Positions 17,640 to 26,443 of a stretch of DNA of 64,000 nucleotides are shown here, one piece after another. Origin of the DNA: Undibacterium hunanense (lineage in GTDB: Bacteria > Pseudomonadota > Gammaproteobacteria > Burkholderiales > Burkholderiaceae_D); NCBI RefSeq assembly GCF_014284335.1, contig NZ_JACOGF010000004.1, forward strand, positions 310,001 to 374,000, in the 5' to 3' direction. Position 1 is the first letter of the stretch; every line of letters starts with the position of its first letter. A program made the translations under genes and the position numbers. The notes below the pieces were generated by a model. It saw only the letters and a program-made list of their open reading frames with translations, did not search any database and was not told where the DNA came from.

Positions 17640-18539
17640 CTATTCCTTTTTATGAAGTAGCTCCAGTATGCTGGAAAAGTCTTTGCCTCCTGCTCCGGCT
17701 TTACTGTGAATGCCATACAGATTGCGCACAGCTTCACCCAATGGAATACTGGCATTGCCGCCCAGTGCCGCTTCGGTCGCCAACCCCAAATCTTTCAGCA
17801 TCAGGTCTACACCAAAACCACCTGCGTAGCCGCGTGAAGCGGGTGTGTTTTCCATGACGCCAGGGTAGGGGTTATACAGTTCCAACGCCCAGTTGCGGCC
17901 CGAGCTTTTGCTCATGATGTCGGACAGAGTTTTGGGATCTAGCCCATTCGCCACACCCAGCGCCAGCGCTTCTGCCGTGCCGGCCATCAGTATGCCCAGC
18001 AGCATGTTGTTGCAGATTTTTGCGGTTTGCCCGGCGCCGTGTTCACCAGCGTGGAAGATGTTCTTGCCCATGGCGTTCAGCACGGGGCGGGCGCGTTCCA
18101 GGTCAGCCGTGCTGCCGCCGACGATGAAGGTCAGTGTGCCTGCTGCTGCGCCTGCGGTGCCGCCTGAGACTGGGGCATCAACCATCGCCAGTCCGCGTGC
18201 GGCTGCGGCCTGTGCGACCTTCTTGGCAGATTGCGGGGCGATGGTGCTGCAGTCTACAATCAGTGCGCCATTGGCAATGTGGGGGAGTATGCCGTCATCG
18301 CCGAGGTAGAGGCTTTCAACATGGCGGCTGGCGGGCAGCATGCTGATGACGATGTCTGCGCCTTCTATGGCTTGTCTGGCGTTGCCTGCGGCTAGTGCAC
18401 CGGCGTCTGCCAGTGTTTTCAAGGCGACAGGTGACAGGTCGAACACGGTGAGTGGATAGCCTGCCTTGAGCAGGTTAAGTGCCATGGGCGCGCCCATGTT
18501 GCCGAGGCCGATGAAGGCGATTTTTGGTTGGTTTGACAT
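17640..18539 (-). CDS. mmsB: 3-hydroxyisobutyrate dehydrogenase
   Basis: The 299-residue enzyme oxidises 3-hydroxyisobutyrate to methylmalonate semialdehyde with NAD+ in valine catabolism. The nucleotide-binding motif IGLGNMGAPMALNLL is at residues 9-23, the substrate-binding DAPVSGGTAGA near 121-131, and the catalytic lysine in GAGQTAKICNNM near 170. The C-terminal KDLGLATEAA matches the family. It is the last gene of the leftward valine operon and the only one separated from its neighbour by a gap (201 bases, filled by a GC-rich inverted repeat), so it may have reduced or separate expression. Confidence 0.93.
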   Translation of the reverse strand: MSNQPKIAFIGLGNMGAPMALNLLKAGYPLTVFDLSPVALKTLADAGALAAGNARQAIEGADIVISMLPASRHVESLYLGDDGILPHIANGALIVDCSTIAPQSAKKVAQAAAARGLAMVDAPVSGGTAGAAAGTLTFIVGGSTADLERARPVLNAMGKNIFHAGEHGAGQTAKICNNMLLGILMAGTAEALALGVANGLDPKTLSDIMSKSSGRNWALELYNPYPGVMENTPASRGYAGGFGVDLMLKDLGLATEAALGGNASIPLGEAVRNLYGIHSKAGAGGKDFSSILELLHKKE

Positions 18540-18615
18540 AGGGGGGTATCTCCTTTTTTAATTCCGTAAATGACAACTGGCGGATTTTTAAAATACAATT
18601 TTTGGTTAACTTATT

Positions 18616-18735
18616 TTCCCCTCCCCTTCAAGGGGAGGGTTAGGGTGGGGATGGGTTTCTTCAGCAAATAGAATATATTTCTTCATCAACCGAACCCCAT
18701 CCCCATCCCGACCTTCCCCTTGAAGGGGAAGGAGT
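18616..18735. repeat. GC-rich inverted repeat pair (REP/BIME-like)
   Basis: Two oppositely oriented copies of a C/G-rich element (18616-18656 and 18692-18735) flank a 35-base AT-rich spacer. Each copy contains its own small palindrome (ccccttcaagggg on the left, ccccttgaagggg on the right) followed by a g-run or c-run tail ending in ggggatggg or its complement. The arrangement resembles bacterial interspersed palindromes. The element sits between two genes of the valine operon and could fold into a long stem in the mRNA. Confidence 0.8.
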
Positions 18736-18740
18736 AGAAA

Positions 18741-19940
18741 TCAAGCTGCTCGTTTTTGTAATGATTCAACCGCACCCAAATCCCGCAATGGATGCTGCTC
18801 TGCCGCCCAAAGACTGGCTAAATATCGCTCGCCATCCCGCAGCTGGAATGCATCCAAACTACCCGGCAACCACTGCGGCTTCTGATCTTTATCCACAATC
18901 AAGGCCCGTATCCCTTCCGCAAAATCATGGCCCTGCGCACAGGCGAGTGCAGCAACCAATTCCATGCGGAAGATTTCTGCCAGCGACAAATGCTTGCCGC
19001 GTTCCTGCAAGGCATGCGCTAGCCAGGCAGAGGTCGGGCTGCCTTTTTGCAGGCTGGCGATGGCTTTTTGCAGCCACACATCGTCGTTCAACAAGCTCGC
19101 ATCAAGCTGGCAGATATTGCTGATGATAGCGCTCAGGTCAGCAGCGCTGCACAGTTGATTGATGAGGTCAAAATGCTGGCGCAAAGGCCCAGCGTTGCTG
19201 ACCACATTGGCATTGCGTTGCTGCTCATGCAGGATATGGCTCAGACGCAGGTGATTACTCAGCTTATTGTGTTCTGCCTGCTTGCTCCATTCACAGGCTT
19301 GCAGGCGGGCCAGCAGTTCTGCCTTGCTCTCGTGCGGTAATTGCAGGTCGGCCAGTTTCACAAATACGGCGTCGCTGGCATTGATGTTCGCGCAGGTCAG
19401 GGCCAGAAACAAACCCAGCTTGCCCGGCATGCGGTTCAAAAACCAGGTGCCGCCAACGTCGGGGAACAAGCCTATGGCAATCTCTGGCATGGCAAGACGG
19501 GACTTTTCTGTGACGACGCGGTGGCTGGCACCAGCCATCAAGCCTATGCCGCCACCCATGACAATGCCGTGGCCCCAGCATAAGATGGGTTTGCGGTAAG
19601 TATGGATTTGATAGTCGAGACGGTATTCCTGCTCGAAAAAATCCAGCGCATACGCATTGCTGAGCAGATCGTCCTTTTTATCGGAGGCATGATGCTCACG
19701 CATGCTGGAGTACAGGTTTTGCAGGTCACCGCCAGCACAGAAGGCTTTTTCGCCAGCGGCTTGCAAGACCACCATGGCGATGCTGTCATCTTCATCCCAG
19801 GCTTGCAATTGTTTGCCCAGTAGTTGCACCATCTCTTTGGACAGGGCATTCAGGGTTTTTTCTGAATTCAGAGTGGCTACGCCTAGTTGCATGCTGTTGG
19901 CGGCAGGCAAGGTGTGGAACAGGACAGGGGCGTCGCTCAT
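18741..19940 (-). CDS. 3-hydroxyisobutyryl-CoA hydrolase (enoyl-CoA hydratase family)
   Basis: The 399-residue protein is longer than a simple enoyl-CoA hydratase and matches the HIBCH type, which releases 3-hydroxyisobutyrate from its CoA thioester. Crotonase-fold motifs are AFCAGGDLQNLY near residue 71, HGIVMGGGIGLMAGASHR for the oxyanion hole, and MPEIAIGLFPDVGGTWFL carrying the catalytic glutamate and aspartate. The ATG at 19940 overlaps the hydratase stop as ATGA. An ATG 12 bases upstream is in frame but lies inside that gene. Its place between hydratase and mmsB fits the pathway order. Confidence 0.88.
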   Translation of the reverse strand: MSDAPVLFHTLPAANSMQLGVATLNSEKTLNALSKEMVQLLGKQLQAWDEDDSIAMVVLQAAGEKAFCAGGDLQNLYSSMREHHASDKKDDLLSNAYALDFFEQEYRLDYQIHTYRKPILCWGHGIVMGGGIGLMAGASHRVVTEKSRLAMPEIAIGLFPDVGGTWFLNRMPGKLGLFLALTCANINASDAVFVKLADLQLPHESKAELLARLQACEWSKQAEHNKLSNHLRLSHILHEQQRNANVVSNAGPLRQHFDLINQLCSAADLSAIISNICQLDASLLNDDVWLQKAIASLQKGSPTSAWLAHALQERGKHLSLAEIFRMELVAALACAQGHDFAEGIRALIVDKDQKPQWLPGSLDAFQLRDGERYLASLWAAEQHPLRDLGAVESLQKRAA

Positions 19941-20728
19941 GCATTCCTCCATACGGGAGGACGTTTTTCCAAAAAGGCAGTGACACCTTCTTTTTGATCG
20001 GCGGTATCAAACAGCGCCAGGAAGGCTTCGCGTTCTTGCGGCAGCACGCTGTTCATGGGTTGCTGGCGTGCGCCTTGTATGAGTTGTTTGCATGCCTTGA
20101 CGCTACTGGGGCTTTGTTTGCCTGCCTGTTTGGCCAGGGCCAGTGCGTGTTCCAGTGCGCCGCCGGTGGCGACGACTTCTTCCACCAGACCTATGCGCAG
20201 AGCAGTGGCAGCATCGACACGTTCACCGCACAAGATCAGACGTTTGGCCCAGCCTTCACCGACCAGCCAGGCAAGATTTTGCGTGCCGCCAGCGCAAGGC
20301 AGCAAGCCGACTGCGGCTTCTGGCAAGGCCATTTGCGCCTGGGTTTCGGCAACGCGCAAATCACAGGCAAGTGCGCACTCCAGGCCACCGCCCATGGCGT
20401 AGCCATTGATGGCAGCGATGGAAACACCACGGAAGCGGCTCAGGGTTTCAAATGCTTCGCCAAAGCGGCGTGCCATGTCGAGCGCCACGGCCTTGTCACC
20501 ATCGGCAAATAATTTGAGGTCTGCCCCCGCAGAAAAGAATTTTTGGCCTGAGCCTGTGATCACGAGGCTGTAGATATCTGCATCAGCATTGAGGTCATTG
20601 ACGAGTTGCGTCAATGCCTGCAAACCCGCAGCCGTCCAGGTGTTGGCGGGCGGGTTGGCCAGGGTCACCAGGGCAGTGTGGCCTATGATTTCGCATTGCA
20701 GATTGTTGTAGTTAGCATATTTACTCAT
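19937..20728 (-). CDS. Enoyl-CoA hydratase (methacrylyl-CoA hydration, valine pathway)
   Basis: A 263-residue crotonase-fold enzyme. It has KFFSAGADLKLF (CoA-binding and first oxyanion residue), INGYAMGGGLECALACDLR for the second, and LPEAAVGLLPCAGGTQNL, whose glutamate acts in catalysis. Within this operon it should hydrate methacrylyl-CoA to 3-hydroxyisobutyryl-CoA. Start and stop both overlap neighbours by four bases, evidence of tight translational coupling with the dehydrogenase upstream and the hydrolase downstream. Substrate choice comes from context rather than from residues. Confidence 0.88.
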   Translation of the reverse strand: MSKYANYNNLQCEIIGHTALVTLANPPANTWTAAGLQALTQLVNDLNADADIYSLVITGSGQKFFSAGADLKLFADGDKAVALDMARRFGEAFETLSRFRGVSIAAINGYAMGGGLECALACDLRVAETQAQMALPEAAVGLLPCAGGTQNLAWLVGEGWAKRLILCGERVDAATALRIGLVEEVVATGGALEHALALAKQAGKQSPSSVKACKQLIQGARQQPMNSVLPQEREAFLALFDTADQKEGVTAFLEKRPPVWRNA

Positions 20729-21885
20729 AAAAATTCCTCGCTTGCGGGTTGGTTTAGCATGTGACGGGCGACGATGACGCGCATGATTTCATTCGTGCCT
20801 TCGAGTATCTGGTGCACCCTGACATCGCGCAGGAAACGCTCCAGCGGGTATTCGCGTATATAGCCGTAACCACCGTGGATTTGCAGGGCTTCATTGCAGA
20901 CGGTAAAGCCGGTGTCGGTTGCCAGGCGCTTGGCCATGGCGCAATACACCGAGGCATTGTCTGCCTTGCTGTCGAGCTTGCTGGCTGCGAGGCGCACCAT
21001 CTGGCGTGCGGCCACCAGCTCGGTTTGCATGTCGGCCAGTTTGAATTGCAGTACCTGAAAATCAGATAGTTTCTTCTGAAACTGCATGCGCTCATTCATA
21101 TACGCTTGCGCGCTATTGAGGGCCGATTGCGCCGCACCGATGGAGCAGGTGGCGATGTTGATGCGGCCGCCATCCAGGCCACGCATTGCGATACGAAAGC
21201 CTGCGCCTTCTTCGCCCAGCAAGTGGCTGCGCGGTATGCGTACCTGGTCAAAGTTGACAGTGCGGGTGGGCTGACTGTTCCAGCCCATCTTGTCTTCTTT
21301 CTTGCCATAGCTGATGCCGGGTAAATCTGCCGGTACTGCAAAGGCAGAGATACCGCCAGCACCATCGCCACCCGTGCGCGCCATGACGACCAGCATATTG
21401 GTGGCACCTGCGCCTGAGATAAAGGCTTTGCTGCCATTTAGGATGTAGCTGTCGCCATCCAGACGGGCGCTGGTGCGCAGTGATGCTGCGTCAGAGCCTG
21501 AGCCAGCTTCGGTCAGGCAATAGGAGGCCAGCTTCTTGCCTGCGGCCAGTTTGGGCACCCATTCCTGTTGTACTTCTGGTGTGCCCCAGTTGGCGATCAT
21601 CCAGCTCGCCATATTGTGTATCGTGATGTAAGCCGTGGTTGAAGGGCAGGCGCGTGCCAGCTCTTCAAAAATGATGGCTGCATCCAGCCGCGTAAGTCCC
21701 AACCCGCCCAGTTCTTCTGGCACATACAGCCCGCAAAATCCCAACTCCCCGGCATGGGCGATCACGTCCAGCGGGAAGTGGGAAGTGGCATCCCAATGCG
21801 CGGCTTGCGCCGCCATTTCATGGGCGGCGAAGCTGCGGGCAGATTGCTGGTAGGCGCGCTGGTCTTCGTTCAATTCGAAGTCCAT
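20725..21885 (-). CDS. Acyl-CoA dehydrogenase, probably isobutyryl-CoA dehydrogenase
   Basis: The 386-residue flavoprotein has the family signatures YCLTEAGSGSDAASLRT (FAD site), QIHGGYGYIREYPLERF and EGTNEIMR near the C terminus. N-terminal LNEDQRAYQQSARSFA also fits. Acyl-CoA dehydrogenases introduce an alpha-beta double bond and pass electrons to ETF. Here the product would be methacrylyl-CoA. The gene starts 10 bases after mmsA and overlaps the hydratase by four bases. The isobutyryl specificity is inferred from the operon; the sequence alone would also allow a 2-methylbutyryl or short-chain substrate. Confidence 0.88.
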   Translation of the reverse strand: MDFELNEDQRAYQQSARSFAAHEMAAQAAHWDATSHFPLDVIAHAGELGFCGLYVPEELGGLGLTRLDAAIIFEELARACPSTTAYITIHNMASWMIANWGTPEVQQEWVPKLAAGKKLASYCLTEAGSGSDAASLRTSARLDGDSYILNGSKAFISGAGATNMLVVMARTGGDGAGGISAFAVPADLPGISYGKKEDKMGWNSQPTRTVNFDQVRIPRSHLLGEEGAGFRIAMRGLDGGRINIATCSIGAAQSALNSAQAYMNERMQFQKKLSDFQVLQFKLADMQTELVAARQMVRLAASKLDSKADNASVYCAMAKRLATDTGFTVCNEALQIHGGYGYIREYPLERFLRDVRVHQILEGTNEIMRVIVARHMLNQPASEEFL

Positions 21886-21895
21886 GGCGATTTCC

Positions 21896-23407
21896 TTACT
21901 TGAGCGAGATGGTCGTATTCACCTTGCCAGCGCTGACGCTGTCATCAAACCAGCGTGCCGTGATGGTCTTGGTCTGGGTGTAGAACTGTATGACTTGTTT
22001 GCCGTAAGGCCCCAGGTCACCGAGTTTGGATGCCCGTGATCCGGTAAATGAAAACAGCGGCACGGGCACAGGGATAGGCACGTTGATGCCGATCTGACCT
22101 ACATCGATATCTTCTTCAAAGGTGCGTGCGGCAGCGCCAGACTGGGTGAACAGTGCCGTGCCATTGCCGTTAGGGTTGGCATTGATGATGGCGATAGCGT
22201 CAGCCAGCGTATCCGCCTGCATGATGCACAGCACAGGGCCAAAGATTTCTTCTTCATACACGCGCATGCCGGGCTTGACGCCGGTGAAGACCGTAGGGCC
22301 AACGAAGTTGCCGTTCTCATAGCCCGGCACTTGTGGTGCGCGGCCATCCAGTACCAGATTGGCACCTTCGGCAATACCCTGGGCGATCAGGCTTTCTACT
22401 CGCTCTTTGGCAGTGCAGGAAATGACCGGGCCTATGTCCGTATTGGCTTCAGCACCTGCGTTGATCTTGAGACTGCGGGCGCGGTGCAGCAAGTCTGGTA
22501 CCCACTGGTTGGCTTCACCAACCAGTATCACCACGGACAGCGCCATGCAGCGCTGGCCAGCAGCACCAAAGGCAGCACCGGCGAGGTTGTTCAGGGTTTG
22601 TTCTTTATTGGCATCTGGCAGGACGATGGCGTGGTTCTTGGCACCCATCATGCATTGTGCACGTTTGCCCGCCAGCGTCGCGCGGTTATACACATGGGTG
22701 CCCACGCGGGTGGAACCAACGAAGGACACGGCCTTGATATCAGGGTGATCGCAAATCGCATTGACGATGTCTTCACCACCATGCACCACATTCAGCACGC
22801 CAGGTGGCACACCAGCCTGCATGGCCAGTTCAGCCAGGCGCATGGTGACCATGGGGTCTTGCTCGGACGGTTTCAGGATGAAGGTATTGCCGCAGGCAAT
22901 CGCCATGGGGAACATCCACAGCGGTATCATCGCCGGGAAGTTGAAAGGGGTAATGCCAGCGCATACGCCCAACGGCTGGTTCAGGGTATAGGTATCGACA
23001 CCGCTGGCAACGTTATTGGCGATTTCGCCCATTTGCAGGTTACCGATATTTGCCGCATGCTCAACCACTTCCAAGCCACGGAAGATATCGCCCTCGGCAT
23101 CGGCCAAGGTCTTGCCCTGTTCGGCTGTCAGCAACGCTGCCAGCTCGGCCATGTTTTCACGTATCAGTTGCTGGTATTTCAAAAAGATGCGGGCGCGTGT
23201 GCCTATCGCTGTCTTGCGCCAGGTCTTGAAAGCGGCCTTGGCAGCATCGACTGCGGCCTGCATTTCGTCAGGTGTCGTAAACGGCACATGGGCCAGTACC
23301 TGTTGCGTGGCGGGGTTGATCACATTGCGCCATTGCGTGGATTTGGAGTCTATCAGTTCGCCGTTGATCAGCAGTTTGACGTTGGGGACCTTGGTAAGAG
23401 TAGCCAT
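21896..23407 (-). CDS. mmsA: CoA-acylating methylmalonate-semialdehyde dehydrogenase
   Basis: The 503-residue aldehyde dehydrogenase converts methylmalonate semialdehyde, CoA and NAD+ to propionyl-CoA with loss of carbon dioxide. Motifs include [39 protein letters not shown], the catalytic cysteine in [16 protein letters not shown] and [10 protein letters not shown]. The missing general-base glutamate typical of hydrolytic ALDHs (KNHAIV instead of an E-L-G-G motif) supports the acylating type. AGGAAAG lies seven bases before the ATG at 23407. It is the first gene of the valine operon. Its transcript probably starts upstream of a cobalamin riboswitch roughly 300 bases before the start codon. 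Confidence 0.93.
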   Translation of the reverse strand: MATLTKVPNVKLLINGELIDSKSTQWRNVINPATQQVLAHVPFTTPDEMQAAVDAAKAAFKTWRKTAIGTRARIFLKYQQLIRENMAELAALLTAEQGKTLADAEGDIFRGLEVVEHAANIGNLQMGEIANNVASGVDTYTLNQPLGVCAGITPFNFPAMIPLWMFPMAIACGNTFILKPSEQDPMVTMRLAELAMQAGVPPGVLNVVHGGEDIVNAICDHPDIKAVSFVGSTRVGTHVYNRATLAGKRAQCMMGAKNHAIVLPDANKEQTLNNLAGAAFGAAGQRCMALSVVILVGEANQWVPDLLHRARSLKINAGAEANTDIGPVISCTAKERVESLIAQGIAEGANLVLDGRAPQVPGYENGNFVGPTVFTGVKPGMRVYEEEIFGPVLCIMQADTLADAIAIINANPNGNGTALFTQSGAAARTFEEDIDVGQIGINVPIPVPVPLFSFTGSRASKLGDLGPYGKQVIQFYTQTKTITARWFDDSVSAGKVNTTISLK

Positions 23408-23704
23408 GATGCTTTCCTGAACCTTCCTGATTGCGCACGGATTCACGGCGGGCTATGCCCGCAACAAGAGCCGCACTGATGCCTGAAAAACAGGATGACG
23501 ACCGCATGCAGAAACCTGCCGCAGCAACGATCCTGACCATGGACATGCACCGTGTGGATGCACACCCGCCACGCACCTTCCGTACGTGACCAGACCTTGG
23601 GAAAACAGTGAAAGAATAGTATTGAAGACAAGCATCTGCCCTCCATCAGGCGCGCCATGCAATATCCCAAACACAGCCTTCCGCAATGTTTTTTCCAGCG
23701 ATCA

Positions 23705-23911
23705 ACAGGCCGGTATCCGGGCTTGCAAGTCTTGTTACATCGCCTTCCCAGTCATGCATGACCAGTGGCGTGGATGATGTAACCGCACTTGCCTACCGTT
23801 GCGGAGGCAGCAGGGGCTTGGGCCTTGATACCAAACCATCACTTGTCAGTGACAGCGATCAGGACGACCACTTTCCCGTTTAACACAGCCCAAGAAATTG
23901 GGATGTGCACC
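23705..23911 (-). ncRNA. Cobalamin (AdoCbl) riboswitch in the mmsA leader
   Basis: Read on the reverse strand, the segment follows the conserved cobalamin riboswitch order. It begins with GGTGC, then AACGGGAAAGTGGTCG, then CTGCCTCCGCAACGGTAGG (the classic GC-tgCC-CCGCAACtGTA core). GCCACTGG then pairs across to CTGGGAAGGC, and the 3' part is AAGCCCGGATACCGGCCTG, close to the usual AAGCC-x-GGAGACC-x-GCC end. All main blocks are in the right order and spacing. All genes downstream on this strand are the valine operon, beginning with mmsA about 298 bases away. No clear terminator hairpin was found in the expression region. Confidence 0.92.
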
Positions 23912-23936
23912 TGTTATTTTTAGAATAGCATAAGAC

Positions 23937-23958
23937 TTGACGTTTACGTAAACGTTAA
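23937..23958. promoter_or_regulatory. 22-bp palindromic operator upstream of the riboswitch
   Basis: A perfect 16-bp palindrome, acgtttac-gtaaacgt (23940-23955), extends to 22 bases with one mismatched pair. It lies about 26 bases before the riboswitch 5' end, where the -35 region of a leftward promoter would be; TATTCT at 23922-23927 is a possible -10. The sequence resembles operators of branched-chain amino acid catabolism regulators such as the MerR-family LiuR, which is an inference. It also lies ahead of fumC on the other strand. Confidence 0.65.
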
Positions 23959-24156
23959 TCGATGTGAATGGATGAAAAAAATTCAGCGACGCCTGAATGC
24001 GGCAATCTGCATAAAGTTGCCAATCGGTAAAAAATGACAGAAATCGGCAAAAAGCAGGTTTGTTCCAGATTGAGTATCATAAAAGCCATTGGTACTTGCC
24101 AGCATGGGGCAAGTACAGTCTGTCCAGCACAGTGCATACCTGCTCCTTGAAGGATG

Positions 24157-24201
24157 TCAGGTGCTTCAGGTGCTTCAGGTGTCTCAGGTGCCCTCAGGTA
24201 C
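24157..24201. repeat. Short tandem repeat upstream of fumC
   Basis: Five consecutive units of about nine bases with consensus tcaggtgct lie 21 bases before the fumC start codon, inside its probable leader. The first two units are identical and the last three diverge. The repeat carries no start codon or ribosome site. Confidence 0.7.
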
Positions 24202-24221
24202 CACTAACCAGGAAAACAGCA

Positions 24222-25628
24222 ATGACCAGTCAACACAGCCAAGACAATGCCGACAACAGGATGGAACGCGATACCTTTGGTGAAATCGCCGTTCCGGCAG
24301 ATGCATTATGGGGGGCGCAAACCCAGCGTTCACTGCATCACTTTGCCATCTCTACCGAAAAAATGCCGGATGCCCTGGTGCTGGCACTGGCACGTGTGAA
24401 ACGCAGTTGTGCCATCGTGAACCGTGATCTGGGATTGATGGATGCCCGGTTTGCCGATGCCATCGTTGCCGCCGCCGATGAAGTGCTGGCCGGCGCGCAT
24501 CCGCATGCCTTTCCGCTGTCTGTATGGCAGACCGGGTCCGGCACGCAAAGCAATATGAACATGAATGAAGTGCTGGCCAATCGCGCTTCCGAATTACTGG
24601 GCGGTACCCGTGGCATGAGTCGCCTGGTGCATCCGAATGATCAGGTGAATATGGGGCAGTCATCGAATGATGTGTTCCCTACGGCCATGTATGTAGCCGC
24701 CTGCCTGACGGTGACGCAATCCTTGTTGCCGGCGCTGCAGCAACTGCGTACTTCGCTGGCTGCCAAGGCGACTGAATTTGCCGATATCGTCAAGATTGGC
24801 CGCACGCATTTGCAGGATGCGACGCCACTGACGCTGGGACAGGAAGTCTCTGGCTGGGTGGCACAACTGGCGCAGGCAGAACAGGCCATCAGCCTCAGCC
24901 TGCCGGCTTTGCAGGAACTGGCCATCGGCGGTACAGCCGTTGGTACCGGCCTGAATACCCACGCAGAATTTGGTCAGCGCGTTGCCGCCAGTCTGGCGCA
25001 GGATACCGGGATAGGCTTTGTTGCCGCACCTAACCGCTTTGCCGCACTGGCTGCGCATGATGCCATGGTCAGCTCGCACGGGGCATTGAAAACCCTGGCG
25101 GTGGCCTTGATGAAAATCGCCAATGATATACGCTGGCTGGCTTCCGGCCCACGTTCTGGCCTGGGTGAATTACAGATACCGGAAAACGAACCCGGCAGCT
25201 CCATCATGCCGGGCAAGGTTAATCCTACCCAGTGCGAAGCGGTGACCATGGTGTGTTGCCAGGTCATGGGTAATGATGTGGCCTTGAGCATAGGTGGTGC
25301 AGCAGGTAATTTTGAATTGAATGTATTCAAGCCGCTCATCGTGCATAATTTTTTGCAGAGTACGCGCCTGCTGGCTGATGCCATGGCCAGCCTGGATCAG
25401 CATTGCGTGCAAGGCATGCAGGCAAATCGCCAGCGCATCACTGAACTGTTGAATAATTCGCTGATGCTGGTGACTGCACTCAACCCACATATAGGCTACG
25501 ACAAATCGGCCGCAATCGCCAAATACGCGCATCATCACCAGACCACCCTGCGTGAAGCGGCATTGACGCTGGGCCATGTCACGGCAGAAGAATTTGATGC
25601 CTGGGTCAGGCCGGAAGACATGGTTTGA
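24222..25628 (+). CDS. fumC: Class II fumarate hydratase
   Basis: The 468-residue enzyme interconverts fumarate and malate in the TCA cycle as an oxygen-stable, iron-free homotetramer. Family motifs are [20 protein letters not shown] at the start, [52 protein letters not shown] and the signature [11 protein letters not shown] near residue 325. The start at 24222 follows CAGGAAAACAGC. A later ATG at 24262 would begin at MERDTFG. The mature length matches E. coli FumC. It is monocistronic; its stop is followed by hairpins. Confidence 0.95.
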   Translation: MTSQHSQDNADNRMERDTFGEIAVPADALWGAQTQRSLHHFAISTEKMPDALVLALARVKRSCAIVNRDLGLMDARFADAIVAAADEVLAGAHPHAFPLSVWQTGSGTQSNMNMNEVLANRASELLGGTRGMSRLVHPNDQVNMGQSSNDVFPTAMYVAACLTVTQSLLPALQQLRTSLAAKATEFADIVKIGRTHLQDATPLTLGQEVSGWVAQLAQAEQAISLSLPALQELAIGGTAVGTGLNTHAEFGQRVAASLAQDTGIGFVAAPNRFAALAAHDAMVSSHGALKTLAVALMKIANDIRWLASGPRSGLGELQIPENEPGSSIMPGKVNPTQCEAVTMVCCQVMGNDVALSIGGAAGNFELNVFKPLIVHNFLQSTRLLADAMASLDQHCVQGMQANRQRITELLNNSLMLVTALNPHIGYDKSAAIAKYAHHHQTTLREAALTLGHVTAEEFDAWVRPEDMV

Positions 25629-25634
25629 ACAACC

Positions 25635-25790
25635 TGCGGCAGAAAATGCCTGATCTGCCGCATCAGATATCTTCCACCAGCGATGGCGGCCATGGTTACG
25701 TTGTATATGTCCGCGATAGCTTTGCTGTCGCGGCGCATGGGTATCAAGCCTGCCTTGCCCTGATTTGATTGCAGGGCAAACGTCTTTTAC
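25635..25790 (+). terminator. Two hairpins between convergent fumC and pqiC
   Basis: A first hairpin pairs tgcggcag (25635-25642) with ctgccgca (25655-25662). A second pairs ttgccctg (25755-25762) with cagggcaa (25772-25779) and is followed by a short T-rich run (tctttta). The second is the better candidate for a fumC terminator. Between them nothing else is seen. Confidence 0.45.
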
Positions 25791-25804
25791 TTCTGTTTCA
25801 ACTA

Positions 25805-26443
25805 TTACGGTTTAGTGGCCGGAGTCTTGCGTACGCCTTGTACACTCGTCCCCACTTGCTCCGCCAATTGCCGTGCCGCCTCTGACATCGCCGGTGCGAC
25901 GGCTTCATACGCTGACCCGTTCAGGCGAACAGTGAAAATATTGTGCTCACGCTTGAGCAATTTTCGGTTGTGGTCCAGTACGACCCAGCTTGCTTCTAGT
26001 GTGAGCTGGCTGCCACTGTTGATGAGTAACTGGTCGATTTGAACCTTGGCGAGGTAACGTGGCAGGGGACTGGATGGGTTTGTGGCGATGCCTGCGCTGA
26101 TGCCGGTATCGGATGACAGCCAGGCATCTGGCAGGTTGGTACGCAGGTGGGCCATGAGGGACAGCGTCAATTGCTCATCCAGCGGTGCTATCCAGCGCTG
26201 TTCGTCAGTGACGAGAGATTCAGTGGCGGACTTTTGGATGACCAGTTGCGGGCGGTTGATAGCTTCCGGCACTTTGACAGTGGCGATGACGAGTTCATAC
26301 TGCGGCTCGGCCTGAGTGGTGCTTGCCAGCGGATAGTCGAGACGGTAGAGGTGTTCCACTGGCGGCGTGGTACAAGCGCTTAGCAGGGATGACACGAACA
26401 GCGTGGCCAGGGGCAGCGTGAGGATGTGGGTGCTTCGCATCAT
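25805..26443 (-). CDS. pqiC: PqiC-type lipoprotein of the Pqi lipid transport system
   Basis: A 212-residue lipoprotein with lipobox LSAC (residues 21-24) followed by TTPPVEHLYRLDYPL. It resembles PqiC/YmbA (ABC-type transport auxiliary, DUF330), an outer-membrane-anchored component that receives the PqiB needle. The segment APLDEQLTLSLMAHLRTNL is typical of the family. It is last in the leftward pqiA-pqiA-pqiB-pqiC operon and overlaps pqiB by four bases. Its role is inferred from E. coli PqiABC, an intermembrane lipid transport pathway linked to envelope stress. Confidence 0.85.
   Translation of the reverse strand: MMRSTHILTLPLATLFVSSLLSACTTPPVEHLYRLDYPLASTTQAEPQYELVIATVKVPEAINRPQLVIQKSATESLVTDEQRWIAPLDEQLTLSLMAHLRTNLPDAWLSSDTGISAGIATNPSSPLPRYLAKVQIDQLLINSGSQLTLEASWVVLDHNRKLLKREHNIFTVRLNGSAYEAVAPAMSEAARQLAEQVGTSVQGVRKTPATKP

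Larger units (their letters stand above)
23408..24221. other. Long regulatory interval between mmsA and fumC
   Basis: This 814-base divergent region holds the cobalamin riboswitch (23705-23911, leftward), a long palindrome (23937-23958) and a short tandem repeat near fumC. About 295 bases between riboswitch and mmsA are unassigned. One leftward reading frame, 23453-23635, starts after a GGAGGG and would give 60 residues, but it resembles nothing known and I do not call it a gene. Confidence 0.6.

Noticed and set aside
18761..19123. Rightward open frame at the start of the hydrolase gene region
   Set aside because: Antisense to the 3-hydroxyisobutyryl-CoA hydrolase gene; low-complexity translation.
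22331..23479. A 382-codon rightward open frame opposite mmsA
   Set aside because: It lies entirely antisense to a strongly conserved enzyme gene and its translation is histidine/glycine/cysteine-rich with no family resemblance.
23453..23686. Leftward frames between the cobalamin riboswitch and mmsA
   Set aside because: Three overlapping frames are open, none with protein-like composition. One has a GGAGGG in front but no resemblance to a known small protein, so it is reported only as an open question.
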